DNA of 64,000 nucleotides from Gilliamella sp. wkB7 (GCF_001693435.1 NZ_CM004509.1:868001-932000), one strand, 5' to 3'. Shown: positions 49,215 through 59,406, numbered from the stretch's first letter. Notes: generated from the letters alone by a model not told the origin. Numbers and translations are program-made.

Positions 49215-50114
49215 TTATCCTCGTAAAACAGCGGTTAACTGTTTTTGTTCGGCATAGTTGGTTGCAAAGTCAATGATATTTGCGTCATTTAGAGGTTCTT
49301 TAGGTGCGTGATAAGGCAGATCGAGCATTTTGTATTTGTTTATACCTAAAGTGTGATATGGTAAAAAATGGATCTCATCAGTCGGTATTTCGCTAGCGAC
49401 AAAATCGACAATACTTTTTATCGATTTTTCATCAGCATTGAATCCTTGAATTAATGGCACTCGAATGGTGATTTTTTTGTTAGCATTAGCAAGATGTTGG
49501 AAGTTTTTTAAAATTCTTTTGGCTGAGCCTTTGGTCCATGCATGAAAAATAGATTCGTCAGTATGTTTTAAATCAGCCAAGAAAAGATCTAAATACGGTA
49601 ATGAAGCTTCTATGTTCTTCCAAGGAACATGCAGGCAAGTCTCAACTGCGGTGTGATAGCTTTGTTGTTTGCAAGCAGCTAGAATTTCTTGACTTAATTT
49701 GGGTTGCATAAATGGCTCACCGCCAGATAATGTTACCCCTCCACCAGAACGTTGATAAAAAGGACTATCCTTATTAATGGTTTGCATCACCTCTTGTACT
49801 GATAACAATTCACCACACACAGTTAATGCTAAACTTGGACAAATATTTTGCATTTTTTTATAATCAGCTTGTTCAAATTCTTTTCGATTAATCCGAATGT
49901 GTCCATTTGATTTATTAATTAAATTTGGGCAAGATGCAGAACAAAGATCACAATCACTCATGCAAAGCCTTTCATCGAACAGAATTTCTTGCTTAGCGGA
50001 TTGACTTTCTGGGTTCTGACACCAAAAACACCCTAAAGAACACCCTTTCAAGAAAACTACTGTTCGAATTCCTGGCCCATCATGAGTCGAATATCGTTGT
50101 AAATTAAAAATCAT
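49215..50114 (-). CDS. pflE: Glycyl radical enzyme activase (radical SAM, YbiY/PflE type)
   Basis: This 299-residue radical-SAM activase installs the glycyl radical on the enzyme encoded 14 bases downstream. The Cx3Cx2C cluster is C25-C29-C32 in '[19 protein letters not shown]', followed by a ferredoxin-like insert with extra cysteines ('[14 protein letters not shown]'), and the SAM motif '[15 protein letters not shown]' near 129. Activase-first order differs from E. coli ybiW-ybiY. GAGG precedes the ATG. A CRP site lies 50-72 bases upstream. Confidence 0.94.
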   Translation of the reverse strand: MIFNLQRYSTHDGPGIRTVVFLKGCSLGCFWCQNPESQSAKQEILFDERLCMSDCDLCSASCPNLINKSNGHIRINRKEFEQADYKKMQNICPSLALTVCGELLSVQEVMQTINKDSPFYQRSGGGVTLSGGEPFMQPKLSQEILAACKQQSYHTAVETCLHVPWKNIEASLPYLDLFLADLKHTDESIFHAWTKGSAKRILKNFQHLANANKKITIRVPLIQGFNADEKSIKSIVDFVASEIPTDEIHFLPYHTLGINKYKMLDLPYHAPKEPLNDANIIDFATNYAEQKQLTAVLRG

Positions 50115-50163
50115 ACATTACCTCAATATTTTTTCTACATAGTAATAACTTTCGAACGAAAGC

Positions 50164-50185
50164 GTCTGTGATCTAAATCACATTT
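50164..50185. promoter_or_regulatory. CRP binding site upstream of pflE
   Basis: The core TGTGATCTAAATCACA at 50167-50182 matches the CRP consensus TGTGA-N6-TCACA with perfect half-sites. It is placed 50-72 bases before the activase start, suggesting cAMP-dependent activation of the operon. The divergent ROK relic may once have shared it. Confidence 0.8.
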
Positions 50186-50299
50186 TTTAGTATTAAAATC
50201 AAAAGTAAGATCTTGGTCACGTTTTTTAATTGAATCATTTTTTTGTGAATTATTAATCTTTCGGTCTTAAATTTATTTAAGCCTTAATCAAAAAAATAT

Positions 50300-50961
50300 G
50301 AGGAAGAACAAGAATATTTTTTAGGTATTGATGTTGGTGGTGCTAAAACCGCATACGGACTTTTTGATAGCAATAACAATTTAATTTTAATAAATACCTG
50401 CTAATCCTAATTTAGAAGCACAAGCTTTTTTGATGAGAATGCCGATAATGTCAATATAATTCTTAAGAATAATGATGTTTAGAATTCTAATTTTTGTGAT
50501 GTTGGCATAGGTATACCTTTTTATATTTTTATAAAGAAAGTTGTATTATGAAAACGACAAACTTACCTAAGATAAAAGATTTTCCTGCCCGCAGTTATTT
50601 ATATAAAAAGTTAGTCGGAAATATTAGAATCATGCTTGATAACGATGCACATACAGCAACATTAGCTGAACATCGTAATGGCGCTAGGCGTGGTTTTATA
50701 CATATGCTTTATTACTAGATTTTTGAAAGATATTTTATTGATAATAAATTATTTTGTCGGCGTTATTATAAGGCAGGAAAAACCAAACATATGATTACAA
50801 TTGATATTGAAAAGAAAATGCATCTAGTGGCAACTGAATTTTGTTCAGAAAATGATACCATGAAAAATATGCTAGGTAATGTTCAACCTCAAGATGTTTA
50901 TGCAGCTTTAATTGCCACTAACCAATATGGCGAAAATTATTTATCAAGAAAAAATAAGTAA
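50300..50961 (+). pseudogene. Degraded ROK-family sugar kinase
   Basis: 'YFLGIDVGGAKTAYGLFDSN' near the start is the ATP-binding DxGG motif of ROK kinases. After two or more frameshifts 'NIRIMLDNDAHTATLAEHRN' matches the 'NDANAAALAE' block. The last open stretch, 'DVYAALIATNQYGENYLS', ends at TAA 50961. Several stops and frame changes inactivate it. It diverges from pflE and may have supplied the sugar-phosphate sensed by the DeoR regulator. Confidence 0.65.
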
Positions 50962-51335
50962 AATTTTCCCTAACCCTAATTAATACTCGAAATCATAGAG
51001 AAATTATATAAATAGTTTCTCTATTAAAAGAGAGATAACAATTTTCAAATTTTTTTTTCACTTAACAAATTTACTCCTAAAAATGTTATTACATAATTTT
51101 TTATTTGAATTATAGAAATCATTCCAAACTATCTATTTTTGATAAATATCTTATAACTTGATAAATATAGCGCTACCGTAAATGAAATTAAGATTAAAGG
51201 TAATTATTTATCGCACTTAAGCAGTTTATTATTTTCTACTGGGATTTTGACGGATATATCACAGTAAATAGAATTTTATCCAATACAGTTGTAGTGACTA
51301 ATTGATTTGGTGCAGTTTTGTTGCTGCTTGTGTCG
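50962..51335. other. Intergenic, no feature seen
   Basis: These are 370 AT-rich bases between the ROK relic and the decayed type VI-associated gene. No gene, terminator or promoter stands out. Confidence 0.45.
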
Positions 51336-52382
51336 TTAAAGCAAGGAGTGCCAATAACTTAATATTTTATTTGGATAAAAAAAATAGTTATCTAACTGAA
51401 AAATAGCGGGATTATCTATCTCACTTAAGATTATTCCATATTCAAGAAATAAGATTTTCAAGTTAGTGATTGCATTTTCAGTGAACAGACTACACCAGAG
51501 TTTTTTAAAATAACTAAATACTGGTTGAACTTCATGCTGTTGTGAAATCGCTTTAGGAAACTCATCCCAATTAGTTTGCATTGATCGCAAAACATAACTT
51601 TTCGCTCTTAAAAAGGGTATTTTTTAAATAAAGACTCATTAGCCAGAAATAAAGCCTCATAAATGCAGAACTACCTGTAGGCTGTACATTATATTTAATA
51701 ATTAAATAAAACGTGGCTCCTCATTATCAATGAGCTGATTAATATCAATCTGCTCTTTACCGAAAGTTGTTTGATAATGAAACTCTAATAGATGATTGCA
51801 GTTTAAAAGCTTATATGCTTATAAAATCAATCTCGATTGTTCACTATGAAATTCAGATGATCCCTATAATAAAACAGTAATTTTATAATTATCGTCTATT
51901 TGATTCAGACTCTCATAGAGATAAGAAAATATCTACTCATGCGATTCAATATAGAATTGGTCATTAATTTTATTAAAACTAAACAGTTCATGGAAAGCAA
52001 AACACAATTCCCTTTTATTTTTTAATAGATCATCTACAGATAAATTTTGAGGAGTAATAATGACACTATTAAGCATTGCTAACGACTGCATTGACTTTTT
52101 TGACCATTGCTTATCGTGATTTTTTTTATTCATCCCAAAATTAAAATTTTTCTCAGTCAATCCATAGATAAATAGACATATACTAAATAATATTGATGTT
52201 ATAAATACTGAAATTCGACTAAGAATCACTAATAAAAGGGTATTGTTACTAATATTTATAGGAGTAACAAATATTGTAAGAGAGAATAAGCATATAAATA
52301 TTAGTACTATGATGATCATCCAGCCTCGCAATCTAATTGGCTTAGGTGCCTGTAATCTTACAATATTCGTTTTAGACCACAG
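51336..52382 (-). pseudogene. Decayed two-TM gene of the type VI cargo module
   Basis: Translation can begin at CTG 52382 (behind AGGAG) or TTG 52331. The start region reads 'LWSKTNIVRLQAPKPIRLRG', followed by two membrane helices, 'WMIIIVLIFICLFSLTIFV' and 'RISVFITSILFSICLFIYG'. TAG at 51933, TAG at 51864 and a TAA further on then interrupt a frame that otherwise continues ('IFSYLYESLNQIDDNYKITV'). After two frameshifts it ends with 'MQTNWDEFPKAISQQHEVQP' to 51336. It follows the PoNi gene. Its family resembles unnamed VgrG-linked membrane proteins; that is a weak recollection. The first 150 codons could still be expressed. Confidence 0.55.
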
Positions 52383-52404
52383 CGTTACTCCTAGTGCTTA
52401 TATT

Positions 52405-53208
52405 TTATGATATTAATCGACTACGCGCATATTCAACCATATCTTTAGGATAATAAATAAAGCGGTGAAGAGTACTATCATCAATATTTTTTAGGTATGC
52501 TACCGCTGCGGCTTCAAAACACCAGTAGCCAACAAAAGAACAACAATCTCGAGAATCGCCTTGTTGATTTAAATGACTATCTATGTATTCATATCCAGTT
52601 TCACGTAATCCATCGTACCAAAAGCGTAAATATTCGTCTAAAAATTTTAATGTGTCTTTCGGTTTTTCGGCATGAATGGCTTTATAAAGTGGATTACGAA
52701 AAGATAATTCACTCGGTGTTTCTTCTTCAGTAATAGGATAATCTGGAATTTTCATTGCAATTAGACTATCTATCGATTTTTCTCTATTTTCTTGATCATA
52801 ATCGACGGCTTTTACTATGGTTTCAAACCAATCAATACGTTCATATAAAATACATAAACCTAATAAATTTGACAGAGTTTCAGTTTCAAAATATTCCGTT
52901 AATATAATTATCATCATTTTATCATCTGGATTCGCAATATTATATCTGTCTACATAATCATTTGAGTTCTTTATAAGTTTTATAATGTATTCCATTTTAT
53001 TAAATAATTCATTACAACTCTTTCCTACGGTATAATCTAAACAAAATTGTTGATATTGCAGTTCTACCATAAACTCAGCATAACCATTTTTTTCTCTTTT
53101 CATATCGCTATCAACTCTACTAATTAGTTTGTTGAGCCTTTTTTGAAAATAATGGTAAAAATCTTCATCTAATAGTTTTTGACGACGTTGTTGTTCAAAT
53201 TCCGACAT
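52405..53208 (-). CDS. PoNi-type immunity protein (DUF1910/DUF1911)
   Basis: This 267-residue all-helical cytoplasmic protein would bind and neutralise the DNase toxin encoded 27 bases upstream. The N-terminal part resembles DUF1910; the C-terminal part, 'CSFVGYWCFEAAAVAYLKNI' then 'YYPKDMVEYAR', is the DUF1911 signature of PoNi immunity proteins. AGGAG lies upstream of the ATG. The pair PoNe-PoNi behind vgrG is a known type VI secretion arrangement. Confidence 0.88.
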   Translation of the reverse strand: MSEFEQQRRQKLLDEDFYHYFQKRLNKLISRVDSDMKREKNGYAEFMVELQYQQFCLDYTVGKSCNELFNKMEYIIKLIKNSNDYVDRYNIANPDDKMMIIILTEYFETETLSNLLGLCILYERIDWFETIVKAVDYDQENREKSIDSLIAMKIPDYPITEEETPSELSFRNPLYKAIHAEKPKDTLKFLDEYLRFWYDGLRETGYEYIDSHLNQQGDSRDCCSFVGYWCFEAAAVAYLKNIDDSTLHRFIYYPKDMVEYARSRLIS

Positions 53209-53235
53209 GATTATTTCAACTCCTAAATTTATTTT

Positions 53236-54663
53236 TTACTTATTTTTTCTTTTTTTGTTTGTGTTGTTTTTATTTTCGAGACTTCGCTTTTTTTCTGAAA
53301 TAATAAGGTTAATGTTCTTTTCACCATATTTATGGATCAAAAAACCAGAATGTTTAGAATGATCTGCACCGGAGTTGGACCCATTATTAAGAAGTGCTTC
53401 AATATGTTCAAGTCCAGGATTTACCAACAATGATACAATTATGATATGGCGAGTATATATCTTATGATAATCATCTATTCGCATTATACGTCCAAAATCA
53501 TATTTAGTTCCATCATCAAGTGAAACAAGTAACTGTCTTATCCGCATACTAATCCAATAATGATCCATTTGTACAATAGGTTCATTTTTATATTTTCCAG
53601 AAAGCACATTTAATTTACTTGCTATAAAATTAGTCGAATTTATTCCTACTCCCGTTGTTGCTTTTGCTTCAACCACTGCATATTTTTTACCTCGATTAGT
53701 AGAAAGCTTTGCCCGCCAAAAACCGTCAATTCCTCTTTCATTATTTATTGTACTATTACGTTTAAGTTTTCTATTATTATTTAACTTACCTAAATTTGAT
53801 GCACTCGGTAATTTTTTCCATGTTCCTTGTTGAGCTTTGTCATGCCCATCCCATTGATCTTTGCCCCAATCTAGGTTTTCCAAACAATAATAATCAGCAA
53901 TATGTTCACCAACACCTCCAATAGCAGAAGTAATATTCGGAAACTTGCTTCGAATTCTAGCTATCAAATTACCTCGACTTCTTGTTACCGTAGGTTTACT
54001 ACTACCTTTATTCGTAGTATTGGTCTTTTTAGTATTAGTTGATGTCGTAGTATTGGTCTTTTTAGTAGTAACATTGCTTGGTCTTGCGGAATTTTTGCGG
54101 TGAAGAGCGCGATTAATGGCAGCTAGAACTGCAGGAGCTAGTACATTTTTTATTATATCTTCTAATTGATTACTAAGTCCACCTAAAACACTATCTACTG
54201 TTTCAGGAAGGCCTACCCAACGAGCAGTTTTATATTGTCTAAGTTGAGCAACATATTTGATGCGAATTTCATTCAAATACTTTCGTATGTAAGACGCATC
54301 GATTAATTTTCGTAAATACCCTTCGGGATTTAATGGGTAGTTATAATTCCAACGCTTATTAGTTTCTTCAATAATTGCGATACTCAAATCAAATATTATC
54401 GGACCATAAAAATCTGGTTTTTTAATTAATGATTTTAACGCAAGACGAAAGCCACCACCAATACCAGGAATAAAAGAAATAATACCCATTAATAATTGAA
54501 ATTTTGCTTGGGAGCGCACTTCAGGGTCTTTCTCCTTATACAAACACCAAGTAGCTTCACCCACTTCCGCTGCTGCTAGTAATATTGACCCTGGTGGCAT
54601 ACTTGATGCTACAGCTTTAGCCATGTCACTCATGAATTCCTTATATTCTTTTTCTGAAGTCAA
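53236..54663 (-). CDS. Type VI secretion DNase effector with PoNe domain
   Basis: This 475-residue antibacterial effector has an N-terminal region with small hydrophobic stretches ('LLMGIISFIPGIGGGFRLAL' near 50), which may interact with VgrG or a chaperone. A Thr/Asn/Lys-rich linker (about 190-225) follows, then the PoNe nuclease of the PD-(D/E)xK type: 'GVGEHIADYYCLENLDWGKD' (250), 'GIDGFWRA' (315), 'KKYAVVEAKATTGVG' (325). The catalytic Asp and E-x-K are visible. The tail is very Lys/Asn-rich. The start is TTG 54663 with GAGAGAAA, or ATG 54633. It follows vgrG by 88 bases. Confidence 0.85.
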   Translation of the reverse strand: MTSEKEYKEFMSDMAKAVASSMPPGSILLAAAEVGEATWCLYKEKDPEVRSQAKFQLLMGIISFIPGIGGGFRLALKSLIKKPDFYGPIIFDLSIAIIEETNKRWNYNYPLNPEGYLRKLIDASYIRKYLNEIRIKYVAQLRQYKTARWVGLPETVDSVLGGLSNQLEDIIKNVLAPAVLAAINRALHRKNSARPSNVTTKKTNTTTSTNTKKTNTTNKGSSKPTVTRSRGNLIARIRSKFPNITSAIGGVGEHIADYYCLENLDWGKDQWDGHDKAQQGTWKKLPSASNLGKLNNNRKLKRNSTINNERGIDGFWRAKLSTNRGKKYAVVEAKATTGVGINSTNFIASKLNVLSGKYKNEPIVQMDHYWISMRIRQLLVSLDDGTKYDFGRIMRIDDYHKIYTRHIIIVSLLVNPGLEHIEALLNNGSNSGADHSKHSGFLIHKYGEKNINLIISEKKRSLENKNNTNKKRKNK

Positions 54664-54751
54664 TTTCTCTCTACCTCGCTGATTTAAATATTAATAATAA
54701 ATACGTTATAACATAATTTTATCATCGCATTCATCAGTCATTATCTTTTTT

Positions 54752-57700
54752 CTATTCGTTATTTTGTTCTGCGATTTCTAGGTATTCTTCTGTATATTCT
54801 ACGTAACAATCGATAAAGGCATCTAATTCTTCAGGTGTTATATTAATATGTTCTTGCAATTGCTCAATTACGCTAGCTTTTGAATAATCTTTCGCATCAT
54901 ATTCCACATCCGGAAAAATAGGATCATCAGTACTGTAACCAAAAAAGACATTAGCATAACCAGTAGGTGTATTTTCAAGTAAGACCTCTCCATTATCATC
55001 TAAAATACCCTCTCGAACAGAACCATCTTCAAATTCAACGCGATAATTCGCTCTAGGAATAGGATTTAGATTACTGTCATGATAAAAAATTTTAAGCTGC
55101 CCAGTTTCATCAACAAACGGAGCAGGTAGATTTGGAGATGGTAAATTTAGATAATCTACCCCCATTTTTTGTAATGCATTACTTTTTATATAAACATTAT
55201 CCGCCGTGCCCAGCTCTATCCCTGCACTGCTAATTTTGATGTATGAACCGCCACACATTAACGTCAGCTCTTCACTTGCGGTAATCGTCAGCTCACCATC
55301 GACACTGTCTATTTTAATATCTTGCTTGGCAGCCATATTCAGGTTGGCATTTTGCGCCTGCACCTCAACATCACCTTGGTTGGCAAAGACTTTCATTCCT
55401 GATTTATGGGCAAACAGAACGATGGATTCACCGGATGAGACGGTAATGTTTTTTAACGCATTAATGTCAGTTTGGTTTTCACTGGTCATTGAAACACTGT
55501 TTGAAGTGGACAGTTGAATGTTTTCCGGACTGGTTAAAGCGATGCCCTCTTGTGCATAAGCAATAATACCACTTTGGGCTAATTGGGTTAATGTCGCTTT
55601 AAGTTGCTCTTGACTGTCGGTATCTGCGCCATGGGCTTCAGATGAGGTTGCTGCATTTTGCAGTGCTTTAGCAATTGATAACGCATTTTCAAGCTGAGTA
55701 ATGGCACCTTGCATATCCAGTTGTTTACCCTGTGCCTTAGGCTCGGTCTGACTGGTCAGATATAAACCTTTATTGGCAGCAATCGCTCCCCACTCATCGG
55801 TGCGCAGTTCAAATCCCTCACCACGCTGCTCTTTGTTTTGGTCAACTAAATGCCCGATGTTAAGCTGGGTTTTACCGTATTCGGTCGCTAACTTAATGTG
55901 CTCTTGTCCGCGCTTATCATCCATCCGCAGTTTGTTGTTAGCAGGGGTACGAATTACATTTCGGTGTTTGTTTATGGTGGTCACATGGTCAGGGTGGCCA
56001 CTGTCATGCATCGCATGTGCGATATAAGGTCGGTCCGGATTACCGTTAGTAAACGCAACCGCAACTTCTGTGCCGTCAATCAGTGGAAAGTGAAAACCAT
56101 AGGTACTGCCCGCATACGGTTTAGCCAGTCTTAACCATAAACTTTCTTCACCGTTTCGCCACTCTTTTAAATCAAAGTTAAATTTAACCCGATAGCGCCC
56201 TTGTGTATCAATATAACCATAGGTGTCATTATTCGGACTGGTTACCCGTGCCGGTAAAGTGCCGTCAATAGTCGGAAAAGGAATCGGCTCCGGGCGGTAA
56301 GGTTTTAATGGCTGGTAAGGTATGGCGGTAAAACTCAGTTCATAAGCCTCACTGCGGTTTCCCTGTCCTTGCACCGTTAATATCATTACCCCCTCATCTA
56401 TTCCAGCTATCGTACTGCCTTTGATGCGGATATGTTGACCCGGAGCTAAATTGGCCTGATTGCTTTTACCCCGGATAACAATTTGACGGCTAATGGCGTG
56501 TTCATGGCGAATACGGGCATACCATTCTCCACTTTCAACACTATTACCCGTGTTAGCTTGATTACGGTTAGTATCACTGCTGTTGTTATTGTTATTATTA
56601 GTGTTAGTTTTATCGTTATTATTGTCGTTGTCATTACTATTGCCGTTACTGCTTTGACCGTCGTCGGTATCGATATCACCACTGTTTTCATTATCATTGC
56701 CATCATTATTATTGTTGGTGTTACTATTAATTCCATTATTGCTGTCACCATTGCTATTTAACCCTTTATAGTGCTCATCATAACGGTAATCAGTACCATA
56801 AGTGGTGTTATCTTTTAGTTGGCTGTTAACTTCTCCCAGTAAATTCGCCTGCGCATCGCGGTAGTTATAATCCTGTACTTGTACCGAAGATTCCACCATC
56901 TGACTGTGTAAGGTCATATCCCAGACACTTTCAACGCTGTTATCCAGTGTGCCGCTCGGTTGTTTGTACACAATATCAGCTACCTGCTGATAACCTTGCT
57001 CATAATCACTGATGACCATTACATCACAGTTGTGTTCACCATGCGTTTCAAATCGGAAATAGACCCCCACATCAGCAAGCAGTCTTTGAATAAATTCAAG
57101 GTCACTCTCCTGCCACTGGGTGATAAACTCACGCTCCGGATATTGCTCTTTAAGTGCTAAACGATAATCAATCCCTGTATAACCATGACCACGCAAGACC
57201 TCTTCAACCACACTGATAACGCTTTGATTCTGAAAAATAGCACAATTATGACTTAATGAAAGTTTTGCTAATTGTGAAGACAAGACAACCTGATAACGAG
57301 CCTCATCGTTACTGACTGATAATTGACTGAACTGGGTAATCACACCATAAAGAGTGCGTGAGCCGCCTTGAGATAATAGTGAATTTAACGGATTAAGCGG
57401 ATTAAATTGGGTTAAAGAATTAAGTGAATCGAGTGGATTGGATTGTTTAAGTTTATCTAACTGTTTTAATGGCTCAGAGTGTTTTAATGCATCTAATGGA
57501 TTAGCCGAAGTTAAGGAATTAAGTGCATTAAGTCCTTGAGTTGCAAAGTCGCTTAAACTGCCAGAATTAGCAGGATTAAAACTCAAACGGGCATTTTGGT
57601 TAAGAAATGACTCAACAGAAAGTTGTTTATCCGAGCTGGTGAAAATAATCGTATAGTGCCAAGGCTGGTTAAGTTGCTCATTACCCTCGACTTGTAAGAT

Positions 57701-57835
57701 TGAAACCTCAGCAGGCAAACCATCAATATTTAACGTATAGCGATTATGACTGACCCCATTAACTAAACCTTGCCTTAAGCCCTGACTTAAACCATTGCCC
57801 AATTGATTCACCTGATTAGCTAATCCTTTCTCCAT
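54752..57835 (-). CDS. vgrG: Type VI secretion spike protein VgrG with C-terminal extension
   Basis: VgrG trimers cap the Hcp tube and carry effectors into target cells. Here 1027 residues include a gp27-like part from about 30 ('RYTLNIDGLPAEVSILQVEG', 'QWQESDLEFIQRLLADVGVY'), a gp5 OB-fold near 530-580 ('GYIDTQGRYRVKFNFDLKEW'), and a beta-helix/DUF2345 region. The end carries a carboxypeptidase-like or Ig-like strand set ('YRVEFEDGSVREGILDDNGE') that may dock the PoNe effector. Residues about 100-160 repeat NPLxxL units and about 359-430 are an Asn/Asp-rich insert. ATG 57835 follows AGAGGA; 57874 is less likely. Confidence 0.92.
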   Translation of the reverse strand: MEKGLANQVNQLGNGLSQGLRQGLVNGVSHNRYTLNIDGLPAEVSILQVEGNEQLNQPWHYTIIFTSSDKQLSVESFLNQNARLSFNPANSGSLSDFATQGLNALNSLTSANPLDALKHSEPLKQLDKLKQSNPLDSLNSLTQFNPLNPLNSLLSQGGSRTLYGVITQFSQLSVSNDEARYQVVLSSQLAKLSLSHNCAIFQNQSVISVVEEVLRGHGYTGIDYRLALKEQYPEREFITQWQESDLEFIQRLLADVGVYFRFETHGEHNCDVMVISDYEQGYQQVADIVYKQPSGTLDNSVESVWDMTLHSQMVESSVQVQDYNYRDAQANLLGEVNSQLKDNTTYGTDYRYDEHYKGLNSNGDSNNGINSNTNNNNDGNDNENSGDIDTDDGQSSNGNSNDNDNNNDKTNTNNNNNNSSDTNRNQANTGNSVESGEWYARIRHEHAISRQIVIRGKSNQANLAPGQHIRIKGSTIAGIDEGVMILTVQGQGNRSEAYELSFTAIPYQPLKPYRPEPIPFPTIDGTLPARVTSPNNDTYGYIDTQGRYRVKFNFDLKEWRNGEESLWLRLAKPYAGSTYGFHFPLIDGTEVAVAFTNGNPDRPYIAHAMHDSGHPDHVTTINKHRNVIRTPANNKLRMDDKRGQEHIKLATEYGKTQLNIGHLVDQNKEQRGEGFELRTDEWGAIAANKGLYLTSQTEPKAQGKQLDMQGAITQLENALSIAKALQNAATSSEAHGADTDSQEQLKATLTQLAQSGIIAYAQEGIALTSPENIQLSTSNSVSMTSENQTDINALKNITVSSGESIVLFAHKSGMKVFANQGDVEVQAQNANLNMAAKQDIKIDSVDGELTITASEELTLMCGGSYIKISSAGIELGTADNVYIKSNALQKMGVDYLNLPSPNLPAPFVDETGQLKIFYHDSNLNPIPRANYRVEFEDGSVREGILDDNGEVLLENTPTGYANVFFGYSTDDPIFPDVEYDAKDYSKASVIEQLQEHINITPEELDAFIDCYVEYTEEYLEIAEQNNE
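56545..56762 (-). repeat. Asn/Asp/Ser-rich low-complexity insert inside vgrG
   Basis: This is about 72 codons made almost only of Asn, Asp, Ser, Gly and Thr, with runs such as NNNND and NNNNNNSS, located between two gp27-domain segments. It stays in frame. AAT/AAC and GAT codons predominate in imperfect short tandem units. The opposite strand shows long chance open frames due to this bias. Confidence 0.85.
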
Positions 57836-58486
57836 GTTATCCTCTATATATTTCATGTCCCCTGCAAATAACACAATGTTTTATTGAACTATTTATTATT
57901 ATTATTTTTATCTGACCGGTTAATTATTATTATAAAAATTGCCAATAGTCAGTAAGGAGTTAAAATCAGTCAGATTTAAAAATAATCTAAAAAATAATAT
58001 AAAATACACTGTTTAGGGTATTTTGCAACCTTTTTTTAAAAAAATTTTTAAATTCAAGTTAGATAGATAACTGACTGATATTACTAATAATATCATCAAA
58101 ATATAGATAACAAATTGTCGCCTAAACATGATCAAAAAAGGATTAGTAGAATTTGGCTTTTGCAGATTTTTTATTGAGTATTTTGCACAGAATTTTTACT
58201 AAGATTTGTAACTAAAAAATCATTTTTACTCAGATATAGCCATGACCTGAAACTTTTTGACACAAATAACTGTCAGTACAACAGTAAAAAATATTTTTAA
58301 AACGATTACTAAGAGAATGAATAGAATATAGGGAATATTAAATAATTAAATTTAGATAAATATAACAATATGATTTTAACACAATAAATTCTGTAAAAAA
58401 TATTCCGGAGTCTATACTGTTTCGTTATTAAAAACGCACTGTATATCAGGGACAAATGCAAATGGATGGTTCTAGCAAAACTACTA
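57836..58486. other. Gene-free stretch upstream of vgrG
   Basis: These are 650 very AT-rich bases that must contain the vgrG promoter. I see no consensus -35/-10 pair that I trust, no gene and no strong hairpin. Confidence 0.4.
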
Positions 58487-58700
58487 AACAGTACTCACCT
58501 CTATAATGTTGTTTAAATGATACTGTTTTTCATATTGCAACGACGATATCCAGCCATTAACTGGATAACGACGAATACGATTATTATAGATTTCAATATA
58601 TTCAAATTATACTTTATCGGCTCATGCCCTTATTTTATATTACTATCATGAATAATATGTTTTTTAACGTATGAAAAAAACTTTTCAATACCGCATAATG
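58487..58700 (-). pseudogene. IS3-family transposase C-terminal relic
   Basis: Reading right to left, 'AVLKSFFSYVKKHIIHDSNI' and, after a stop and frame change, 'FEYIEIYNNRIRRYPVNGWI' and 'SSLQYEKQYH' match the 'SFF..LK.E' and 'YIE.FYN..R.H..LG..SP..YE' blocks of IS3 OrfB. The rest of the element is missing. Confidence 0.6.
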
Positions 58701-59171
58701 CTTACAATTTCAACTTAGACCCATATTTTGCCTTAATTCGTATTGCAACAATAAACTTTTAAAACCAGAACTAAAATTTGATTATAATATGTTTTCTCTA
58801 ATACTAAGAATAATAACATTATAAAAAACAATCATTATTTAAAGAAATTAATAAATAATTGTAAGGTTGATATTATAACTAATATTATAAAAAAAAAGTG
58901 GATAGAATTATTCTTTATGTAAGAGATGATTCATAAAAAATAAATTTAAATGGCAAAATGAATCACCTTTTAATTAATATTTATTATAGAGTTAAATTAT
59001 AGAGAAATGAATTTATAGTAATGAAACTGTAGCTTCTTTATAAACAATATAATTATTTTTATAAGAACTAGAGTTCATTATATTTAAAAGAAATTAAAAT
59101 GAGGGAAAATGGGAGTTTTTTTACTGGTAAATCAATGAAGAGATTGAATTTTTTTAACCATTCATCAGTAA
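58701..59171. other. Gene-free AT-rich stretch
   Basis: This is about 470 bases with no open frame, repeat or promoter that I can support. It separates the IS3 relic from a minus-strand terminator. Confidence 0.4.
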
Positions 59172-59197
59172 GAAAAAAGCCCACAATAACTGTGGGC
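59172..59197 (-). terminator. Minus-strand terminator next to a lost gene end
   Basis: GCCCACA (59179-59185) pairs with TGTGGGC (59191-59197) around ATAAC; the minus strand then has TTTTTT. Just upstream (59215 to about 59310) a minus-strand frame 'NDGLRQNGLTKKETDKNSKN' ends in TAA, so the terminator seems to be the remaining end of a decayed gene, possibly in one unit with the lysozyme relic at 59407. Confidence 0.75.
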
Positions 59198-59406
59198 CAT
59201 TAATTTTAAATGAATTAGCAAGTTAAAGTTGATTTTGGTATTTGCTGAAGATTTTTTGAATTTTTATCTGTTTCTTTTTTGGTCAAACCGTTTTGACGAA
59301 GACCATCATTAGTAAATTACGAACTTTTCCGATATACATATAAAATGGCGTCAGCCCCAAAAAAAAACAAAAATATCAATAATTTTATTTATTTTTTTCT
59401 ATCCAA

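Noticed and set aside
56446..56761. Long open frames on both strands opposite the vgrG Asn-rich insert
   Set aside because: They are artefacts of the repetitive AAT/GAT codon composition (Val/Ile/Thr-rich translations).
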